In this document: positions 16,153 to 23,413 of the stretch, one piece after another
Position numbering within the stretch: position 1 is the stretch's first letter
Layout of the letters: every line of letters begins with the position of its first letter
Source of the DNA: Amycolatopsis sp. 2-15
Lineage (GTDB): Bacteria > Actinomycetota > Actinomycetes > Mycobacteriales > Pseudonocardiaceae
DNA length: 64,000 nt
Direction: 5' to 3'
Assembly (NCBI RefSeq): GCF_030285625.1
Contig: NZ_CP127294.1
Span: forward strand, 1,064,001 to 1,128,000
The notes under the pieces: generated by a model
What the model saw: the letters and a program-made list of their open reading frames with translations, nothing else
What the model was told of the DNA's origin: nothing
Databases searched by the model: none
Position numbers and translations under genes: made by a program

Positions 16153-16512
16153 TCAGCAGGCGCACAGGCAGAACGGGTGACCCACCGGATCGGCGTAGAC
16201 GCGGAAGGTCGAGGGCGAGTCGTCGAGCAGCTTGGCACCCAGGGAAAGCACGCGGGTGTGCGCGGCTTCCAGGTCGTCCACGTCCAGGTCGAGGTGCGCC
16301 TGCTGTGGCCGCTCCACCGAGGGCGCGCGGTAGTCCGCCACCTGCTGGAACTCCAGGCGCGCGCCGCCAGCCGGGTTGACGAGCCGGGCCCAGTCGCCGT
16401 CCGCGTGCACGTCAGGTTCGGGCCAGTCGAGCACCGCGCGGTAGAAGCCGGCGAGCGCGGCCGGGTCCGGGCAGTCGAAGACGGTCGAGCCGAACGTCGG
16501 AACAGCACCCAT
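16153..16512 (-). CDS. VOC-family (glyoxalase/bleomycin-resistance-like) protein
   Basis: The 119-residue protein has the vicinal-oxygen-chelate fold: STVFDCPDPAALAGFYRAVLDWP at the start, LEFQQVADYRAPSVERPQQAHLDLDVDDLEAA in the middle, and VYADPVGHPFCLC at the end. It is of the glyoxalase-like (PF18029-type) group common in actinobacteria, with no assigned substrate. The ATG at 16512 is used. It diverges from the CGNR gene at 16599. Confidence 0.85.
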   Translation of the reverse strand: MGAVPTFGSTVFDCPDPAALAGFYRAVLDWPEPDVHADGDWARLVNPAGGARLEFQQVADYRAPSVERPQQAHLDLDVDDLEAAHTRVLSLGAKLLDDSPSTFRVYADPVGHPFCLCAC

Positions 16513-16598
16513 GACCGCGACTCCCTCCAGTAACCAGTATTCGGAGTATGGGAGTTATCAGCCGACGAAGCAACCACCCTCGCTCGTACACTGGTTGC

Positions 16599-17066
16599 GT
16601 GCACACCGACGCGACCCTGGTGGTGGACTTCCTCAACACCGTCGACATCGAGCGCGGCGAGGACCTGCTGGACGACCCCGGGCTGTGGCAACGCTGGTCC
16701 GCCCAACGCGGCGTTTCCCCGGGTAACGCGGACGAAGCCCGAGCCATCCGCGACGCGCTGCGCGCCGCCGCCGGAGATCCGCGGCTCCCCGTGGACCAGC
16801 TCGAAGTCCCGCTGACGTTCTCACTGAACAGCCAGGGCCCGCAGCTCCTGGGGACAACCGCCGTCTCCGCGGTACTGGTCGCCGCCACCCGGCTCGCCAT
16901 CCGCGGCGACTGGGTCCGGCTCAAGATCTGCCCCGCCGACGACTGCCTCGAAGCCTTCTACGACGAGTCCCGCAACCGCTCGCGCACGTGGTGCTCCATG
17001 CGCGTCTGCGGCAACCGCGAGAAGGCTCGAACCTGGCGCGCCCGCGCGACGGGTGTGCACAACTGA
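16599..17066 (+). CDS. CGNR zinc-finger (ABATE-domain) regulator
   Basis: The 155-residue protein has an ABATE-like N-terminal region (VVDFLNTVDIERGEDLL) and a C-terminal CGNR zinc finger (LKICPADDCLEAFYDESRNRSRTWCSMRVCGNREKAR), giving four Cys ligands and a basic helix. This family binds DNA as stress- or metabolite-responsive regulators. GTG 16599 (VHTDATLVVDFLN) fits the family N-terminus better than the earlier ATG at 16548. It is followed by an intergenic stretch with DnaA-like boxes. Confidence 0.85.
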   Translation: MHTDATLVVDFLNTVDIERGEDLLDDPGLWQRWSAQRGVSPGNADEARAIRDALRAAAGDPRLPVDQLEVPLTFSLNSQGPQLLGTTAVSAVLVAATRLAIRGDWVRLKICPADDCLEAFYDESRNRSRTWCSMRVCGNREKARTWRARATGVHN

Positions 17067-17071
17067 GGGCC

Positions 17072-17207
17072 TGTGGACAACTCGTGCACAGCCACCAGAT
17101 ATGCACGTGCAGACGCATCGGATCCCCACACCTTGTGGATGGTCGTTAGGCCAGATCCGTGAAAAGTTGTGGATAACCCGGGGGATAACTCAGCTTCCTG
17201 TGGACAA
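17072..17207 (+). other. Cluster of DnaA-box-like 9-mers
   Basis: Three perfect boxes in one orientation lie at 17072-17080 (TGTGGACAA), 17168-17176 (TGTGGATAA, the complement of TTATCCACA) and 17199-17207 (TGTGGACAA). A 7/9 match lies at 17134-17142. No dnaA or dnaN is present, so this is not the chromosomal origin as far as the window shows. A DnaA-binding or titration site is possible. Confidence 0.45.
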
Positions 17208-17305
17208 CTGGTTTGAAGGCCCCCCGGGTGTGGTATACGCACTGGCTGCGCATGTGCAGCGACGCTCTGGCACCCAGGCCCGGCGAAAATTACGAAATGC
17301 CCAGA

Positions 17306-18604
17306 TCAGAACAGCAACTGCGCCACCGTGTAGATCACCAGCCCGGCCAGCGCGCCCACCACCGTGCCGTTGATGCGGATGAACTGGAGGTCGCGCCCGA
17401 CCTGCAGCTCGATCTTCCGCGACGTCTCCTCGGCGTCCCAGCGCTCGACGGTGTCGGTGATGATCGTGGTGATCTCCTTCGAGTAGTTCTTCACCAGGTA
17501 CGCCGCGGCGCCCTCGACCCAGCTGTCCACCTTCGACGCCAGCGAATCGTCGGTGATCAGCCGCTCGCCCAGTGACTGCAGGCCCGCGCGCACGCGCCGG
17601 CGCAGCTCGCTCGACGGGTCCTCGGCGGCGTTGAGCAGCATCTCCTTGGCCGTGGCCCACGCGTTGCCGATCAGCCTCTGCACCTCGTCGTGGTGCACGA
17701 TCTGGCTCTTGACCTGCTCGGCTCGTTCCATGGTCTTCGGGTCGTTCTGCAGGTCCTGCGCGAACTCGCCGAGGAACTTGTCCAGCGCCAGGCGCATCGG
17801 GTGGTTCACGTCCGTCTTCACGGCCCACGCGAACGACAGCACCTCGCCGTAGACCTTGTCCGCCAGCATCTCGTCGACGAACTTCGGCGACCAGCTCGGC
17901 GCGCGGTCGGAGACGACCCGCAGCATGGCCTGGTGGTTGTCGCGCACCCACTCGTACGCGCGGTCGCACATCAGGTCCACGAGCTTGTGGTGCGCGCCGT
18001 CCTCGAACACGCCCTCGAGGATCTTGCCCAGCGGCGGGCCCCACGGCCGGTCGATGATGCGCTTGACCACGGCTTGTTCCATGATCGCCTGCACGTCTTC
18101 GTCGCGCAGCACCGTCACGGCGCCGCGCACGACCGTGGCCAGCTCCGACGTCACGCGCTCGGCGTTGTCCGGCTGCGAAAGCCAGCCGCCGAGGCGACGC
18201 GAGATCTCGACGCGCTTGAGCTTGTCGCGGATCACGTCCTCGGAGAGGAAGTTCGAGCCGACGAAGTCGCCCAGGCTGTTGCCGAGCTGGTCTTTTTTGT
18301 TCGGGATGATCGCCGTGTGCGGGATCCGCAGGCCCATCGGGTGGCGGAAGAGCGCGGTGACGGCGAACCAGTCGGCGAGCGCGCCGACCATGCCCGCTTC
18401 GGCCGCCGCCTTCACGTAGCCGACCCACGCGGGCCAGCCTGCCGACTCCGCCCAGCTCGTGAGCAGGAAGACGACCGTGGCGCCGAGGAGGAAGGACAGC
18501 GCGACCTGCTTCATCCTCCGCAGGCCGCGCCGTTTTTCCGCTTCACCGGCGGCGCCACCGGGCGGGTCTGCGGGCGTGACCTTGGCTGGGGTGAGTTGCT
18601 CCAC
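17306..18604 (-). CDS. DUF445-family membrane-associated protein
   Basis: The 432-residue protein has two N-terminal hydrophobic segments (VALSFLLGATVVFLLTSWAES, then GYVKAAAEAGMVGALADWFAVTALF) and the DUF445 hallmark HPMGLRIPHTAIIPNKKDQLG. A long helical middle and a last membrane segment (INGTVVGALAGLVIYTVAQLLF) complete it. YheB and YtwI-like proteins belong here, and the function is unknown. The start is GTG 18604, only 29 bp from the divergent aminotransferase start, so the two promoters must overlap or one transcript is leaderless. Confidence 0.88.
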   Translation of the reverse strand: MEQLTPAKVTPADPPGGAAGEAEKRRGLRRMKQVALSFLLGATVVFLLTSWAESAGWPAWVGYVKAAAEAGMVGALADWFAVTALFRHPMGLRIPHTAIIPNKKDQLGNSLGDFVGSNFLSEDVIRDKLKRVEISRRLGGWLSQPDNAERVTSELATVVRGAVTVLRDEDVQAIMEQAVVKRIIDRPWGPPLGKILEGVFEDGAHHKLVDLMCDRAYEWVRDNHQAMLRVVSDRAPSWSPKFVDEMLADKVYGEVLSFAWAVKTDVNHPMRLALDKFLGEFAQDLQNDPKTMERAEQVKSQIVHHDEVQRLIGNAWATAKEMLLNAAEDPSSELRRRVRAGLQSLGERLITDDSLASKVDSWVEGAAAYLVKNYSKEITTIITDTVERWDAEETSRKIELQVGRDLQFIRINGTVVGALAGLVIYTVAQLLF

Positions 18605-18633
18605 GACGCCATTGTCCGTGAGGATGCGTTTTC

Positions 18634-19800
18634 GTGCGTGAACCAGCTCTCGTCCCCCGCCTCCGCCCCTTCACCGCGACGATCTTCGCCGAGATGACGG
18701 CGCTGGCCGTGAAGCACGGCGCCGTGAACCTCGGCCAGGGTTTTCCCGACACCGACGGGCCCGCCGGCATGCTCGAAGCGGCGAAGAATTCCCTGTTCGG
18801 CGGCGACAACCAGTACCCTCCGGGGCCCGGCCGGCCCGAGCTGCGCGCCGCCATCGCGCGCCACCGGCTGCGCTACGGCACCGAGTACGACCCGGACACG
18901 GAAGTCCTGGTCACGGCGGGAGCGACCGAGGCGATCACGGCCGCGCTCATCGCACTGACGGAGGCCGGCGACGAGGTGATCGTGGTCGAGCCGTACTACG
19001 ACTCCTACGCCGCGGCCGTCGCCATGGCCGGCGCCCAGCGGCGCGTGATCGGCCTGGTCGAGACGCCCGACGGGCACCTCGAGCTCGACCTCGACGCCCT
19101 GCGCGACGCCATCACGCCGCGCACCCGCGCCGTGCTGCTGAACTCGCCGCACAACCCGACCGGCACCGTGTTCTCGCGCGCGCAGCTGGAGGCCGTGGCG
19201 GCACTGTGTGTCGAGCACGACCTCATCGCGGTGACCGACGAGGTCTACGAGCACCTCGTGTTCGACGACGCGGTCCACCTCCCGCTCGCCACGCTGCCCG
19301 GCATGCGCGAGCGGACGGTGTCGATCTCCAGCGCCGGCAAGACGTTCAACTGCACCGGCTGGAAGATCGGCTGGGTCTGCTCGACGCCCGAACTGGTGGC
19401 CGCGGTGAAAGCGGCGAAGCAGTTCATCACGTTCGTCTCGGGCGGGCCCCTGCAGCCGGCGGTGGCATACGCGCTGGACCACGAGCTGCCGTGGGTCGAG
19501 GAACTGCGGACGAGCCTGCAGGACAAGCGCGACCGGCTGTCGGCGGGACTCGCGGACGCGGGTTTCGCCGTTCGCCCCAGCAGCGGCACGTACTTCGTGA
19601 CGGCCGACGTCCGCCCGCTCGGGTTCACCGACGCCGCCGAGCTGGCGTGGGAGCTGCCCGAACGCGTCGGCGTCGCAGCCGTGCCCGTGAAGGTGTTCAC
19701 AGATCACCCGGACGAGTGGAAACATCTGCTGCGTTTCGCGTTCTGCAAGCGGAACGAAGTCATCGACGAGGCGGTCGGACGATTGCGCCGACTCGTCTGA
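18634..19800 (+). CDS. PLP-dependent class I/II aminotransferase (DapC/methionine aminotransferase-like)
   Basis: The 388-residue fold-type I aminotransferase has NLGQGFPDTDGP near the N-terminus, NSPHNPTGTVFSR for the PLP phosphate and ring region, VTDEVYEHLVFD with the pyridine-N Asp, and the Schiff-base lysine in SISSAGKTFNCTGWKIGW. It resembles actinobacterial enzymes called N-succinyldiaminopimelate aminotransferase or YbdL-type. Which amino donor it uses cannot be decided from sequence. The start is GTG 18634. It is transcribed away from DUF445. Confidence 0.9.
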   Translation: MREPALVPRLRPFTATIFAEMTALAVKHGAVNLGQGFPDTDGPAGMLEAAKNSLFGGDNQYPPGPGRPELRAAIARHRLRYGTEYDPDTEVLVTAGATEAITAALIALTEAGDEVIVVEPYYDSYAAAVAMAGAQRRVIGLVETPDGHLELDLDALRDAITPRTRAVLLNSPHNPTGTVFSRAQLEAVAALCVEHDLIAVTDEVYEHLVFDDAVHLPLATLPGMRERTVSISSAGKTFNCTGWKIGWVCSTPELVAAVKAAKQFITFVSGGPLQPAVAYALDHELPWVEELRTSLQDKRDRLSAGLADAGFAVRPSSGTYFVTADVRPLGFTDAAELAWELPERVGVAAVPVKVFTDHPDEWKHLLRFAFCKRNEVIDEAVGRLRRLV

Positions 19801-20179
19801 CCACTGCGGTTACCGAATCACCAGTTGCGACGCGGTTACGCTCCAGGTTTTATTGACGGCGCGTTGGTGAAACGATACTGAGAGTATGTTTTCGGGGCGA
19901 AACATCAGGTCAACGGCCTTGCACGGGTCCGCCCGGATGGCCGCAGAGGGTCCGGTCGGGCACACGCTCAGTGATCAACTTCGGCCGACCGGACACCGAA
20001 GCCGGTAAGTCCGTTCCGCCTTACGGGGTGGATCGAACGCAGGGAAGATGAAACACTCGCGACCGGTGCTAGAAAGAGTGCAGCCCCGGGGGAACTGCGA
20101 CCTGGCCGGAGAAGAACCCCAGTTGGATCAGTCTCGTGCGGCAGCCGCATGAGCTTCAGGCGCGGACGGTGGTGGTGGT
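19801..20179 (+). other. Long leader/intergenic region ahead of the low-complexity surface protein
   Basis: The 379 bp have no recognised gene. A 10-bp perfect inverted repeat (GTCCGGTCGG at 19950-19959, CCGACCGGAC at 19985-19994) could end the aminotransferase transcript or structure a 5' leader. A TTGACG at 19853 with TACTGA 17 bases later is a possible promoter. A 26-codon frame from GTG 19971 is open but lacks a ribosome-binding site. Confidence 0.4.
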
Positions 20180-21631
20180 GTGAGCGACATGGCAGCCGCA
20201 CGCACCGGCACACCACTCGTGAGCAGCGCTGATCCCGGATCGGCTCCCGCCGTGGTGGCTTCCGCGCTTCCGCCTGCCGGCGCTCCGGCGACGGGCTCGG
20301 GTTCGAGTGGCCTCGCTTCGGTGCGGCGGCCACGGCCGTGGGCGGCCCCGTTGGCGAGGCCGGCCGCGCGGATCGCGCTGGCGGGCGGGTTGACGTTGGC
20401 CGGGTGGCTGCTCGGCGCGTTGGTCGCCGGGGCCGGCGCGGAGGCGGCGGAACAGCCGCACGGGGACGCGTCGGGGAACACCGTGGCGACCGCGCCGGGG
20501 CACACCGGGCGTACCGGGCAGGCTCGGGAGCACCGCCGAGAGCCACGCGGACATCCTTGGCACGGTGTTTCGACCGGGTCCACTGCGGACTCGGGTGCTG
20601 CGGGAACTTCGGGTGGCGGCACGGATTCGGCTAGCACTTCGGGCGAGGCCGTCGGCTCGGACGCCGCCGCGCCGAGCGCTTCCGACACGAGCGCGTCGGA
20701 CCAGGCCGCGACGCCCGCCATTTCCGATGACAGCACCGACTCCGCTGCCACGACCGGCGCGAGCCAGAGCGGCGACACCGCCGGCCCCGCCCAGGTCGTG
20801 CCCGACGGGTCAGGCGCAGCGAAGCAGCACGAGACCGGCGACTGCGACGGGACCCCCCACAGCGCGACCGACCAGACCACCACCGACACCACGGCGACCG
20901 ACCCCGCCACGGCTCCCGGCACCACCGGCACCACCGATACCGAAGCGCCGCTGCGCGTCACACCGTCGCAACACGGTGGGCTGCTGGGCGGGTTGCTCGG
21001 GGGCGTGCTCGGGCTGGTCGGCAACACGGTGCACTCGATCACCGGCGTGGTCGGGACCGTGGGCGACGTCGGGGAAACCGTGCTGCCGCCGGTAACGACG
21101 GTGCCGGGTGGCGAATACGCGCCGCCGTTGATCCCGATCGGCGATGTGCTCGGGCCGGTGTTCTCGGGTGGGACGGTGAGCGGCGGGGTCACGGCGACCG
21201 TGCCCGAGCCGGCGGTCCAGCCCGGTGCAGTGGTGAGCGCCGAGGTGCCGGTGGTCGTGCCGCAGCCGGCGCCGGTGACCGTGCCGAAGGCGGCCGGTCT
21301 GGTGCACTACCCGAGTGTCGCGCACCTGATTCCCGTGCAGCAGCGCGGCACCGGCGCGCAGCACACGAACAACGAGAGCTCCCACGTCGGCGTCACAGGT
21401 GGCGGCGGCAGTGGGGGCGGCGGTGGCCTGCCCGCGGCGCCCAGCGCGCCCGTCGCGCCGACCACCACCGCCAACCCGGGCCACGACGGCCCGGGCGGCG
21501 CACGGCAGCCGTTCGGCGTCGTCGGGGACAGCGTGACCACCACGCAGCTCAAGCTGATCGGCGTCAGCCGCGACCACGAGGTCGCCGGCGCGGGCAGGGA
21601 AGCAGCCCTGCCCACCACCTCCCCGGACTGA
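20180..21631 (+). CDS. Large low-complexity, probably exported Ser/Thr/Ala/Gly-rich protein
   Basis: I do not recognise this 483-residue protein. One hydrophobic segment (RIALAGGLTLAGWLLGALVAG, about residues 63-84) after a basic Arg-rich stretch would act as a signal or anchor. Residues 95-260 are Ser/Thr/Ala/Asp-rich without structure. A glycine-rich amphipathic section GGLLGGLLGGVLGLVGNTVH follows near 275-295, then Val/Pro-rich and Gly-rich tails. No LPxTG motif is present. The GTG at 20180 lies in a long leader region. A wall- or surface-associated role is a guess from composition alone. Confidence 0.6.
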   Translation: MSDMAAARTGTPLVSSADPGSAPAVVASALPPAGAPATGSGSSGLASVRRPRPWAAPLARPAARIALAGGLTLAGWLLGALVAGAGAEAAEQPHGDASGNTVATAPGHTGRTGQAREHRREPRGHPWHGVSTGSTADSGAAGTSGGGTDSASTSGEAVGSDAAAPSASDTSASDQAATPAISDDSTDSAATTGASQSGDTAGPAQVVPDGSGAAKQHETGDCDGTPHSATDQTTTDTTATDPATAPGTTGTTDTEAPLRVTPSQHGGLLGGLLGGVLGLVGNTVHSITGVVGTVGDVGETVLPPVTTVPGGEYAPPLIPIGDVLGPVFSGGTVSGGVTATVPEPAVQPGAVVSAEVPVVVPQPAPVTVPKAAGLVHYPSVAHLIPVQQRGTGAQHTNNESSHVGVTGGGGSGGGGGLPAAPSAPVAPTTTANPGHDGPGGARQPFGVVGDSVTTTQLKLIGVSRDHEVAGAGREAALPTTSPD

Positions 21632-21762
21632 CCGGCACCCGGTCCACCGGGGAGAGCCACGTCCAAACCAAGATCAACTTCTTGGAGCGCGCGCCCGTTC
21701 GCTGCGCCTGGCTCACCCTTTCGCACCAATCATTCGACATGTCATTCAGCAAGGGGCGATCC

Positions 21763-21927
21763 ATGCGTACGACCAGCCTTCCCGACCGGCCGACCGCGCC
21801 CGGCCGGATCGGGTCCTGGTCCCGGCGCCGCGCTGCCCCCGCGGCGCCGGGACCCACAACGGGCGTGCTCCGGAGGTTCCCGCTCACCGCGCCGAGCGGG
21901 AACCTGCGCCAACCGAAGCCCGCCTGA
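21763..21927 (+). CDS. Possible 54-residue basic small protein (weak)
   Basis: ATG 21763 has AAGGGGCG upstream and opens MRTTSLPDRPTAPGRIGSWS, with a basic, Pro-rich product. However, two perfect hairpins (21818-21854 and 21875-21904) sit inside it, which fits structured non-coding DNA equally well. No family is recognised. Confidence 0.25.
   Translation: MRTTSLPDRPTAPGRIGSWSRRRAAPAAPGPTTGVLRRFPLTAPSGNLRQPKPA
21818..21854. terminator. 15-bp perfect hairpin, 7-nt loop
   Basis: GGTCCCGGCGCCGCG at 21818-21832 pairs with its exact complement at 21840-21854. It lies about 190 bp past the stop of the surface-protein gene and is the first of several hairpins in this gap. Confidence 0.5.
21875..21904. 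terminator. 11-bp perfect hairpin, 8-nt loop
   Basis: GGTTCCCGCTC at 21875-21885 pairs with GAGCGGGAACC at 21894-21904. It is the second hairpin of the cluster. Confidence 0.45.
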
Positions 21928-21937
21928 GCCGTCGGCG

Positions 21938-21970
21938 CTTCCCGGCACGTCGAGGGGCTGTGCCGGGAAG
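21938..21970. terminator. 11-bp perfect hairpin, 11-nt loop
   Basis: CTTCCCGGCAC at 21938-21948 pairs with GTGCCGGGAAG at 21960-21970. It is the third hairpin between the convergent surface-protein and TetR genes. Confidence 0.45.
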
Positions 21971-22006
21971 CCGCCGCGGCGCCCGCTCTGAACGGAGCGG
22001 GTGACG

Positions 22007-22076
22007 AACAGCCGGTGCGCCGGATGCGACCACCACCATCCCTGGAGTGGTTGGAACATCCGGCGCACCGGCTGTT
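22007..22076. terminator. 20-bp perfect inverted repeat, probable bidirectional terminator
   Basis: AACAGCCGGTGCGCCGGATG at 22007-22026 is exactly complementary to 22057-22076, with a 30-nt loop. It lies 32 bp past the stop of the minus-strand TetR gene at 22109, between convergent transcripts, and the plus side is followed by a T-rich stretch. Confidence 0.65.
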
Positions 22077-22108
22077 TATCGTTTGCGGGGCGAAAAAATG
22101 CCGCGCCG

Positions 22109-22720
22109 TCAGTCCTGGGGAGCCGGGATCGCCTTCATCGCCACGTCCACCACCCGCTGCAGGTCCGCGCGCGAAGCGCCCGCGACGGCGTGGACGGCGA
22201 GGCCCTCGCCGACGGTCATGACGTAGCGCGCGAGGTCGTCGGGGTTGTCGGAGGCCGACAGGTCGCCGTCGGATACTGCGCGGCGGAAGCGGGTGAGCAG
22301 GGCCTCTTCGCCGGCCCGGCGGGCGCGCGCCACGGCGGCGCTGATGTCCGCGTTCTCGGGTGCGGACACGAGTCCACTTTGGACCGTGAAGCAGCCCGGC
22401 GGGCGGCCGGGGGTGGTGACCGCGTCGGCGCAGGCGTGGAGGTACCGCGAGGCCACGGAGTGGGCGGTGGGGGCCGCGAGGGCGTCGTACGCGTAGGCCA
22501 GGTCGCGGTGGAGGTAGCGGTCGAGGGCGAGCCCGTACAAGTCCGCTTTGTTGCCGAAGGCCGCGTACATGCTCGTGCGCGTGATGCCCATCGCGGCGGT
22601 CAGGTCGGTGAGCGACGCGCCCTCGTAGCCCTGGTTCCAGAAGACCTCGATGGCGCGGTCGAGGGCGACGTCCGCGTCGAAGGCGCGCGGGCGGCCGACG
22701 TGCCGCTTCGAAGTTTCCAC
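22109..22720 (-). CDS. TetR/AcrR-family regulator of the adjacent SDR
   Basis: The 203-residue protein has a TetR helix-turn-helix (FDADVALDRAIEVFWNQGYEGASLTDLTAAMGITRTSMYAAFGNKADLY) and the C-terminal domain type seen with short-chain dehydrogenases (TetR_C_6-like). GTG 22720 (VETSKRHVGRPRAF) is preferred over the longer frame that would run into the operator. It is divergent from a broken SDR gene; repeats of ACCGATCxxTACA between them are the likely binding sites. Its target is now defective. Confidence 0.88.
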   Translation of the reverse strand: METSKRHVGRPRAFDADVALDRAIEVFWNQGYEGASLTDLTAAMGITRTSMYAAFGNKADLYGLALDRYLHRDLAYAYDALAAPTAHSVASRYLHACADAVTTPGRPPGCFTVQSGLVSAPENADISAAVARARRAGEEALLTRFRRAVSDGDLSASDNPDDLARYVMTVGEGLAVHAVAGASRADLQRVVDVAMKAIPAPQD

Positions 22721-22743
22721 GAACCCCAGCCTACCCGTTCCAT

Positions 22744-22793
22744 ACCGATCGATACACAACTGTGCTAGCGTTCATTAAGAACCGATCAGTACA
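22744..22793. promoter_or_regulatory. Putative TetR operators: repeated ACCGATCxxTACA
   Basis: ACCGATCGATACA (22744-22756) and ACCGATCAGTACA (22781-22793) are direct repeats 37 bp apart. They lie between the divergent TetR and SDR genes, one near each start. Confidence 0.6.
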
Positions 22794-22817
22794 TAAATAT
22801 GTGAAGGGTACGAGGCT

Positions 22818-23410
22818 GTGGGAGAGTTCGACGGCAAGACGGCAGTGATCACGGGCGGCACGACCGGCATCGGCCTCACGGCGGCGCAACGGCTGGCCGC
22901 GGAAGGCGCGTACGTGTTCATCACGGGCAGGCGCAAACCCGAGCTCGACGCGGCGGTGGCGTCGATCGGGAACGCGACGGGCGTGCAGAGCGACGTCTCG
23001 AAAGCCGCCGACGTGGATCGGCTCTACGACGAGGCCTCAACGACGGCGCGTCCGTGATCCTCCCCGGCTCCACCGCGGCGGTGAAAGGCGACGAGGGCGC
23101 GGGCGTCTATGCGGCGAGCAAGGCCGCGGTGCGCTCGTTCGCGCGCACGTGGGCCAACGAACTCAAACACCGCCGGATCCGCGTCAACGCCATCGCGCCC
23201 GGTCCGATCGAGACGCCCAGCGTCCGCGGCGCGTTCAGCGATCCGCAGCAGCCCGAGCAGTTCAAGGAGTTCTTCTCCGCCCTGGTTCCCTTGGGCCGCA
23301 TGGGAAGCACCGACGAAATCGCCGACGCCGTGCTGTTCCTGGCGTCGAGCCGGAGCAGCTTCGTCACCGGCTCGAACCTGAACGTCGACGGCGGCTTCAC
23401 GCAGATCTGA
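22818..23410 (+). pseudogene. Short-chain dehydrogenase/reductase with internal deletion and frameshift
   Basis: The first 70 or so codons from GTG 22818 encode an SDR N-terminus ([33 protein letters not shown]) up to VDRLYDEA, then the frame ends. A second frame resumes at about 23037 ([18 protein letters not shown]) and carries the YAASKAA active site and the normal C-terminus, ending NVDGGFTQI. A typical SDR has about 50 more residues between, with the NAG motif and helix E. The middle is therefore deleted out of frame, and no functional enzyme is expected. The divergent TetR gene is intact. Confidence 0.85.
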
Positions 23411-23413
23411 AAC

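Noticed and set aside
17067..17305. Chromosomal replication origin
   Set aside because: DnaA-like boxes are present, but dnaA, dnaN, recF and gyrase genes are absent and the cluster is small.
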